Under the pieces are notes generated by a model. It had not been told where the DNA came from and searched no databases. It worked only from the letters and a program-made list of their open reading frames with translations. From NCBI GenBank assembly GCA_028291405.1, contig JAQGID010000312.1, positions 1 to 46,402 of the forward strand: 46,402 nucleotides of DNA. The letters are read 5' to 3'. Position numbers and translations under genes: made by a program. Of this stretch, positions 41,726-46,402 are shown piece by piece (position 1 is the stretch's first letter; each line of letters begins with the position of its first letter). Origin of the DNA: Rhodospirillales bacterium. GTDB taxonomy: Bacteria; Pseudomonadota; Alphaproteobacteria; ATCC43930; CGMCC-115725.

Positions 41726-42505
41726 TCAGCCCGCGGCCGCCATGTTGCGGTCGAAGAGGCGCTGGAAGTCGCGGAGCTCGGCGAGGTTGAGGTCGGAGAC
41801 CGCCCAGAAGGCGAGGTCGCCGCGCGTCCAGTGCAGCAGGTTGAAGCCGCGCTGCGACAGAGATTGCGACGCCGCCGCCGGCCCGCCGCGGTTCGGCAGG
41901 ACGAAGACGTTGATCGGATGCTCGGCGTGGCGGTAGACGAGCGCCGCGACTGGCCGTTGCTCGACGTAATCGAGCCGGCCGCCGACCAGCGGGAAACCCT
42001 CCGCGGCGAGATCATCGACCGGCGGCGCTAGGTCGAGGCGGCCGTGAAACCACGGCTTGACGGTGTGCTGGTCGCTCGATGCGACGTCGGTCAGATGGTC
42101 GGCCATCAGCGAGCGGACGTGGTCGGAAACCAGCTCTTGCACTAGCCGGTCGTCGGCATTCGGCCGGGTGACATAGGCGGTCAGGCTCGACGACAGGACG
42201 ACCGCCAAGAGGACGGACGCGGCGATCGCCCATTGGCGCCACTCGCCGGCGCGGCTGCGCGACGGCGTGCTCGGCGGCCGCTCGGCGTCGGCGACCGCAG
42301 CTGCGAGCCGCTGGCGCAACGCGTCCGGCGCGGTATAACGGGCCGCGTTGCGCTTGATGGCGGCGTGCCATTCCTGCTGCTCGACGAGGTGGCGGGCGCA
42401 TTCGGCGCAGTCTGCGAGATGCGCGGCAAGCGCGGCCTCGCCGGCGGCGTCGAGCTCGCCATCGATCCTGGCGCCGATGAGGCGGCGCGCCTCGCTGCAC
42501 TGCAT
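41726..42505 (-). CDS. membrane anti-sigma factor with zinc-binding (ZAS) domain
   Basis: A 259-residue protein starting MQCSEARRLIGARIDGELDA with the H29-x3-C33-x2-C36 zinc motif (AAHLADCAECARHL) of anti-sigma factors that hold ECF sigma factors at the membrane. A membrane segment follows, WAIAASVLLAVVLSSSLTAY (92-111), then a periplasmic domain with GGRLDYVEQRPVAALVYRHA. Its start overlaps the sigma stop by one base (TAATG), so expression is coupled. The signal would be sensed outside the cytoplasmic membrane, releasing the sigma factor. Confidence 0.9.
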   Translation of the reverse strand: MQCSEARRLIGARIDGELDAAGEAALAAHLADCAECARHLVEQQEWHAAIKRNAARYTAPDALRQRLAAAVADAERPPSTPSRSRAGEWRQWAIAASVLLAVVLSSSLTAYVTRPNADDRLVQELVSDHVRSLMADHLTDVASSDQHTVKPWFHGRLDLAPPVDDLAAEGFPLVGGRLDYVEQRPVAALVYRHAEHPINVFVLPNRGGPAAASQSLSQRGFNLLHWTRGDLAFWAVSDLNLAELRDFQRLFDRNMAAAG

Positions 42506-43032
42506 TATCCGATCCTCGCCACGGGATGGCGACGCCATGACTCCTGCAGCCGCTGCCGCGCCCGCGCCAGCCGCGACATGACCGTACCGATCGGCACCTC
42601 GAGGATCTCGGCAATCTCCTTGTAGGAGAGCTCCTCGATCTCGCGCAGGATGACGATTTCGCGGAACAGCGGCGGCAGCGCCTCGATGAGCTCGTTCAAG
42701 GTCGATTCGTCGAGCCGCCGCAGCAGTTCGGTCTCGGGATCCGGGGTCTCCGTATCGGGTGTCGCGGCGAACCGCTCCTCGGCATCGTCGTCGGCGATAG
42801 CGATGAGCTCGAACGGACGGTTGCGCGCCAGCCAGGTGAAGCAGCTGCGGCGGACGATCGTCAGGATCCAGGCGCGGGCGTCGCCGCCGCGATACCCGTC
42901 GATGAATTTGAAGGCCCGCAGATAGGCTTCCTGCACCACATCCTCGGCATCGTGCTCGTTTCGCGTCAGCCAGCGCGCGAGGTTGAAGGCGGCATCCATA
43001 TGCGGGACGGCGATCGCCTCGAACCGCCGCAT
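42505..43032 (-). CDS. ECF RNA polymerase sigma factor
   Basis: A 175-residue group 4 sigma factor. Region 2 is AEDVVQEAYLRAFKFIDGYR with the usual core-binding helix, followed by WILTIVRRSCFTWLARNRP. Region 4 is FREIVILREIEELSYKEIAE and LEVPIGTVMSRLARARQRLQ, the DNA-binding helix-turn-helix. The linker is Asp/Glu-rich. ATG 43032 is used, but the GAGAGGGG at 43053-43060 and TTG codons at 43053 or 43050 suggest a longer start. It is autoregulated from the promoter at 43080-43109 and divergent from the phosphoesterase/cupredoxin pair. Confidence 0.92.
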   Translation of the reverse strand: MRRFEAIAVPHMDAAFNLARWLTRNEHDAEDVVQEAYLRAFKFIDGYRGGDARAWILTIVRRSCFTWLARNRPFELIAIADDDAEERFAATPDTETPDPETELLRRLDESTLNELIEALPPLFREIVILREIEELSYKEIAEILEVPIGTVMSRLARARQRLQESWRRHPVARIG

Positions 43033-43079
43033 CCTCGATTGCTCGACCAACAACCCCTCTCGCGTAACGCTCCGAGGAC

Positions 43080-43109
43080 AAGACCGCGCGACGGTCCGTC
43101 TTATTCCCG
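43080..43109 (-). promoter_or_regulatory. ECF-dependent promoter for sigma/anti-sigma operon
   Basis: On the minus strand CGGGAATA (43109-43102), a 14-base spacer, then GCGGTCTT (43087-43080). Exactly the same two 8-base elements with the same 14-base spacer occur on the plus strand at 43137-43166. This mirrored pair between divergent operons is the expected sign of an ECF sigma factor that transcribes itself and its target. Transcription would begin near 43073. Confidence 0.75.
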
Positions 43110-43136
43110 TGATCGAACTGCAACGGCGAAATAAAG

Positions 43137-43166
43137 CGGGAATAGAGGCGCGGCGGCTGCGGTCTT
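43137..43166 (+). promoter_or_regulatory. ECF-dependent promoter for phosphoesterase/cupredoxin operon
   Basis: CGGGAATA (43137-43144), 14 bases, then GCGGTCTT (43159-43166), identical in both elements and spacing to the minus-strand site at 43080-43109. The predicted start of transcription is near 43173, 32 bases before ATG 43205. It defines the probable recognition sequence of the sigma factor encoded at 42505-43032. Confidence 0.75.
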
Positions 43167-43204
43167 TTCGGTGTCTGCCACACCAGAACCGAGAGGAGCC
43201 TAGC

Positions 43205-44107
43205 ATGAGCACCGGCATCGATCGCAGGGATTTCGCCAGACTGATCGGCCTCGGCGGCGTCGTTTTCGCCTCCGGCCTCGGCAACCCGTTCCGTCTTTCC
43301 GGCGCCAGCGCCGCGACGGCGGCGCCGGCCGAGGATTTCTTCTTCGTCCAGCTATCCGACACGCATTGGGGCTTCCAGGGCCCGCCGAACCCCGAGGCCA
43401 AGAACACGCTCAAGCTCGCCGTTCAGCAGGTCAACGCGTTGCAGGCGCAGCCCGATTTCATTGTCTTCACCGGCGACCTGACGCACACGACGGACGACGT
43501 TGCCGAGCGCCGCAAGCGGATGACCGAGTTCCGCAACATCGTCGGCGAGCTCAAGGTCAAGGACCTCCGCTTCATGCCTGGCGAGCACGACGCCTCGCTC
43601 GACAACGGCGCGGCGTTCAAGGAGTTCTTCGGTCCGACCCGCTACAGCTTCGACCACAAGGGGGTGCATTTCATCGTCATCGACAACGTCTCGGACCCGG
43701 GCGCGGCGATCGGACCGGAGCAGCTTTCGTGGATGGCGGACGACCTCAAGAAGCAGGACCCGGCGGCGCGGATCGTCGTCTTCACCCATCGCCCGCTGTT
43801 CGATCTCTATCCCCAGTGGGACTGGGCGACGCGCGACGGCAAGGCGGCGATCGACCTGCTGATGCCCTATCAGAACGTCACCGTCTTCTATGGCCACATC
43901 CATCAGGAGCATCACCAGATGACCGGCCATATTCCGCATCATGCGGCGACCTCGCTGATCTTCCCGCAGCCGGCGCCGGGCTCGCAGGAAAAGCGGCTGC
44001 CGGTCGCCTGGGATCCGGCGCATCCCTTCAAGGGGCTCGGCTGGCGCGAGGTGACGGCCGATAAGAGCGGCAGCTATGCGCTGACCGAGATGCCGGTCCA
44101 GGCTTGA
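43205..44107 (+). CDS. Tat-exported metallophosphoesterase
   Basis: A 300-residue calcineurin-type phosphoesterase. The N-terminus has a twin-arginine signal, DRRDFARLIGLGGVVFASGL, so it is exported folded. The metal-binding motifs are D52-x-H54 (LSDTHWG), G90-D91 (FTGDLTHT), H195 (VVFTHRPLFD) and G230-H-x-H233 (YGHIHQEHH); the GNH[DE] motif is PGEHDASL, where Glu127 replaces Asn. GAGAGGAG precedes ATG 43205. It is transcribed with the cupredoxin gene from the ECF-type promoter. The substrate is unknown; CpdA-like nucleotide or phospholipid targets are possible. Confidence 0.85.
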   Translation: MSTGIDRRDFARLIGLGGVVFASGLGNPFRLSGASAATAAPAEDFFFVQLSDTHWGFQGPPNPEAKNTLKLAVQQVNALQAQPDFIVFTGDLTHTTDDVAERRKRMTEFRNIVGELKVKDLRFMPGEHDASLDNGAAFKEFFGPTRYSFDHKGVHFIVIDNVSDPGAAIGPEQLSWMADDLKKQDPAARIVVFTHRPLFDLYPQWDWATRDGKAAIDLLMPYQNVTVFYGHIHQEHHQMTGHIPHHAATSLIFPQPAPGSQEKRLPVAWDPAHPFKGLGWREVTADKSGSYALTEMPVQA

Positions 44108-44111
44108 TCCG

Positions 44112-44492
44112 ATGCGGCACCTTCTCCAATGGCCGGCGCTTTGCGCCGGCGGCGGCCTGCTCGCGGTCGGCGCCGTCGGCATCGTTGCCGTCGCTGCCGT
44201 CGCCGCTCCGGCCGCAGAGCGGACGGTCTCGGTGACCGTGATGAAGTTCGAGTTCATCCCGGACACCATCAACCTCAAGAAGGGCGAGCCGGTGGTCGTC
44301 GACCTCAGCTCGCTCGACCGGCGGCACGGCTTCAACGTTCCGGAGCTCGGGCTGCGCACCGACGTGCTGCCCGACGAATCGGTGAAGATCCGGCTCGTCC
44401 CGGACAAGGCGGGCCGCTTCCTCTTCCGTTGCGACAATTTCTGCGGCGACGGGCACGAGGACATGCAGGGCGTTATCGTCGTCAGCGAGTAG
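44112..44492 (+). CDS. CuA-type cupredoxin, membrane-anchored or periplasmic
   Basis: A 126-residue protein with an N-terminal hydrophobic signal or anchor (GGGLLAVGAVGIVAVAAVAA, residues 13-32), then a cupredoxin fold. Copper ligands are H72 (DRRHGFNVPEL) and C107-x3-C111-x3-H115-x2-M118 (FRCDNFCGDGHEDMQG), the pattern of the binuclear CuA site of cytochrome c oxidase subunit II and nitrous oxide reductase, but here in an isolated small domain. It starts four bases after the phosphoesterase stop. Electron transfer or copper delivery or sensing in the periplasm is inferred. The last 11 bases overlap the convergent serB gene. Confidence 0.85.
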   Translation: MRHLLQWPALCAGGGLLAVGAVGIVAVAAVAAPAAERTVSVTVMKFEFIPDTINLKKGEPVVVDLSSLDRRHGFNVPELGLRTDVLPDESVKIRLVPDKAGRFLFRCDNFCGDGHEDMQGVIVVSE

Positions 44493-45405
44493 CGGGCCGC
44501 ACGATCTCCGCTTGGCGATAGCCCTGGGCGTAAAGTAGGGCGGTGAGATCGGCGTGGTCGATGCGCACCCGCGAGGCGGCGGCGACGGAAGGCTTGGCGC
44601 GAAACGCGACGCCGAGCCCGGCTGCCAGCAGCATCGGCAGGTCGTTGGCGCCGTCGCCGACCGCGGCCGTGGCGGCGAGGCCGATGCCGCGCTCGGCGGC
44701 GAAGCGCTTGAGGCAGTCGAGCTTGGTGTCGCGCGTCACGATCGGCAATCCGACCGCGCCGGTGATGCGTCCATTCTCGACCAGGAGATCGTTGGCGACG
44801 TCGGCATCGAAGCCGAGCGCGTCGCGGATCCGCGCGGTGAAGACGCGAAACCCGCCGGAGACCAGCACGGCCGCGGCGCCGTTCGCGCGCATCGTGGCGA
44901 CCAGCGCGGCGGCGCCCGGCGTCACGCGAATGCGTAGCGCCGCCTCGTCGAGCCGCGCTGCGTCCATGCCGCGCAACAACGCGACCCGCGCCTCGAGGGC
45001 GGCGACGAAATCGAGCTCGCCGTTCATCGCCCGGCTGGTGATCGCCGCGACCTCATCGCGCAAGCCCAGGAAATCGGCGAGCTCGTCGAGCATCTCGTTC
45101 TCGATGATCGTCGATTCCATGTCGGCCAGGAGCAGCGACTTGCGGCGGCCTGCCGTATGCTGGACGACGAGATCGATCGGGACGCCGGCAAAGCGCTCGG
45201 CGAGCAGCAGCCGCGCCGCGGCGTCTGCCTGGTCGGGGTCCAGGCCGCTGAAGGGCAGGTCGCAGGCGACGTCCGGCGCGAGAAAATCGATCTCGCCGGT
45301 GCGTGCGCCGAGGCCGGCGAGCATCTCCGCCAGCGCTGCGACCATCGCGTCGAGACGGGTTGCGGCCGCGCCGGCGGCGATGAGGGTCAGGATCTCGGTC
45401 GACAC
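44482..45405 (-). CDS. serB: phosphoserine phosphatase
   Basis: A 307-residue HAD-family enzyme for the last step of serine synthesis. It has an N-terminal ACT-like domain of about 85 residues, then the HAD core: ADMESTIIENEMLDELADFL with nucleophile D95, LVSGGFRVFTARI, KLDCLKRFAAERG and GDGANDLPMLLAAGLGVAF. The second Asp of the DxDxT motif is Glu (D-M-E-S-T, E97). GTG 45405 is chosen as the start of the ACT-like part because no ATG is nearby; the frame stays open far upstream, but that would run antisense to miaA. Divergent from miaA, with 75 bases between. Confidence 0.9.
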   Translation of the reverse strand: MSTEILTLIAAGAAATRLDAMVAALAEMLAGLGARTGEIDFLAPDVACDLPFSGLDPDQADAAARLLLAERFAGVPIDLVVQHTAGRRKSLLLADMESTIIENEMLDELADFLGLRDEVAAITSRAMNGELDFVAALEARVALLRGMDAARLDEAALRIRVTPGAAALVATMRANGAAAVLVSGGFRVFTARIRDALGFDADVANDLLVENGRITGAVGLPIVTRDTKLDCLKRFAAERGIGLAATAAVGDGANDLPMLLAAGLGVAFRAKPSVAAASRVRIDHADLTALLYAQGYRQAEIVRPATR

Positions 45406-45480
45406 CGGCGGGTTATCCGCGAGCTTGGCGCGAAAGGCAAGGCTGCGGGGCAAGCGCGACGCCGTGATAGAACCCGCGGC

Positions 45481-46402
45481 ATGGATCCGAGCCCGAGCGC
45501 AACGAGCGCACCAATCATCATCATCGGCGGTCCGACGGCGAGCGGCAAATCGGCGCTCGCCCTCGCGATCGCCCACGAGTTCGGCGGCACGATCATCAAC
45601 GCCGACAGCATGCAGGTATATCGCGATCTGAAGATCCTGACGGCGCGGCCCGACGCCGCCCTCGAGGCGCTGGTGCCGCATCGTCTCTACGGCGTCCTCG
45701 ACACTACCGAGCCCTGCTCGGCGGCGCGCTGGGCAGCGCTCGCGGAGGAGGCGATCGCGGCAGCGAGCGCCGCGGCAAGCGTGCCGATCCTGGTCGGCGG
45801 CACCGGTCTCTACTTTCGCGCGCTGCTCGATGGGCTCGCCGCGGTTCCGCCGATTCCGCCGGAGATCAGGGTGGCGGTGCGTCAGCGTCACGCCGAGCTC
45901 GGCGGCGCGGCGTTCCGGGAATTGCTGGCGGAGCGCGACCCGCTCGGTGCGGCGCGGCTCGCCGCCGGCGATACGCAGCGCCTCATCCGCGCCTACGAGG
46001 TGGTGACCGCAACCGGTCGGACGCTCGGGGCGTGGCAGGACGAGCAGGCGGCGGCGCCGCGCCGCCGCCACGCCGCCTTCGTCCTCGTACCGCCGCGCGA
46101 GACGCTCTACGCCGCCTGCGATGACCGCTTCGCCGCGATGATGGCGGCGGGCGCCTTGGCCGAGGCACGCGCCCTCGTCGGTCGCAATCTCGATCCCGGA
46201 CTGCCGGCGATGAAGGCGCTCGGGATCCCCGAGCTCGCCCGTCATCTCGCCGGCGAGATCCCGCTCGACGAGGCCGTGACGCTGGCGCAGCAGGCGACTC
46301 GGCGCTACGCCAAGCGGCAGCTGACGTGGTTCCGCCATCAGCTGCCGGAAGCGACCGCGATCGAAATGAAATTTTCGGAAAGTCTTCTTCCAAAAATCTT
46401 TT
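45481..46402 (+). CDS. miaA: tRNA dimethylallyltransferase (3' end beyond window)
   Basis: The reading frame from ATG 45481 is open to the window end (307 codons), about the length of MiaA, so only the last residues are missing. MiaA transfers a dimethylallyl group to A37 of tRNAs reading UNN codons. Motifs are the P-loop GGPTASGKSALALAI, NADSMQVYRDL, PILVGGTGLYFRALL and DTQRLIRAYEVVTATGRTL, then the C-terminal QATRRYAKRQLTWFRHQ. It is divergent from serB, a pairing typical of alphaproteobacteria. Confidence 0.95.
   Translation, partial: MDPSPSATSAPIIIIGGPTASGKSALALAIAHEFGGTIINADSMQVYRDLKILTARPDAALEALVPHRLYGVLDTTEPCSAARWAALAEEAIAAASAAASVPILVGGTGLYFRALLDGLAAVPPIPPEIRVAVRQRHAELGGAAFRELLAERDPLGAARLAAGDTQRLIRAYEVVTATGRTLGAWQDEQAAAPRRRHAAFVLVPPRETLYAACDDRFAAMMAAGALAEARALVGRNLDPGLPAMKALGIPELARHLAGEIPLDEAVTLAQQATRRYAKRQLTWFRHQLPEATAIEMKFSESLLPKIF

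Noticed and set aside
45406-46338. N-terminal extension of serB to 618 residues
   Set aside because: The extension is antisense to miaA and has no protein-like pattern; the ACT-like domain begins at GTG 45405.

Overview
This window looks like an alphaproteobacterial chromosome, most likely a member of the Hyphomicrobiales (Rhizobiales). The grounds are the high GC content with strong GC bias at third codon positions, the hflK-hflC-DUF2065-degP and divergent serB/miaA blocks, the palindromic intergenic repeats of the CGTCATGCCCGGG and CGTCATTCC types, several very short helical proteins with a RAAECxRLA signature, and a circularly permuted ATP-grasp / alpha-E / Anbu cluster. Genus cannot be fixed from the sequence alone.

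Layout. 1-6.8 kb is a loose accessory stretch: small hypothetical proteins (the first behind an FNR/FixK-type box), an orphan response regulator, a decayed REP-transposase fragment, a minus-strand SnoaL / YCII / AHSA1 group, a cyclase-like plus SRPBCC two-domain protein, and a DUF5681 gene overlapping a small partner. 7.1-10.5 kb holds an ATP-grasp amidoligase-like enzyme, an alpha-E protein and the proteasome-like peptidase Anbu. 10.5-21.4 kb is a catabolic region: three tandem RraA/HMG-aldolase paralogues, flavin reductase, class II aldolase, an isocitrate lyase/PEP mutase family protein, an FAD monooxygenase, two exported proteins (one a PagL-type lipid A deacylase), a ketopantoate reductase-like protein, DUF1488, and a luciferase-like monooxygenase with an orphan solute-binding protein. 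A tRNA-Ala(CGC) follows at 21.5 kb. 22.4-30.1 kb is a second amidoligase-type cluster: a large transglutaminase-DUF2126 protein, a fused ATP-grasp/alpha-E protein and two more transglutaminase-like proteins. 30.3-46.4 kb is mostly housekeeping: yggT, DUF167, nnrU, a Rieske oxygenase, PfpI, argG, a sugar nucleotidyltransferase, mrp, hflK, hflC, DUF2065, degP, then an ECF sigma / anti-sigma / metallophosphoesterase / CuA-type cupredoxin module, and finally serB and the 5' part of miaA, which runs off the window.

How the genes work together. The two ATP-grasp/alpha-E/transglutaminase/Anbu clusters probably form one peptide-ligating and peptide-cleaving system whose substrate is unknown. Each is preceded by a close match to a sigma-54 (-24/-12) promoter, which suggests shared regulation. 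The ATP-grasp half of the fused protein has lost the catalytic and glycine-loop residues that the stand-alone copy keeps, so it may be a non-catalytic partner. The ECF module has two divergent promoters with identical 8+8 base elements and identical 14-base spacers, a clear sign of autoregulation of a self-contained copper or envelope stress circuit placed between degP and serB.

The system most worth following up is the pair of amidoligase/Anbu clusters with matching sigma-54-type promoters. The ECF-cupredoxin-phosphoesterase module is second.
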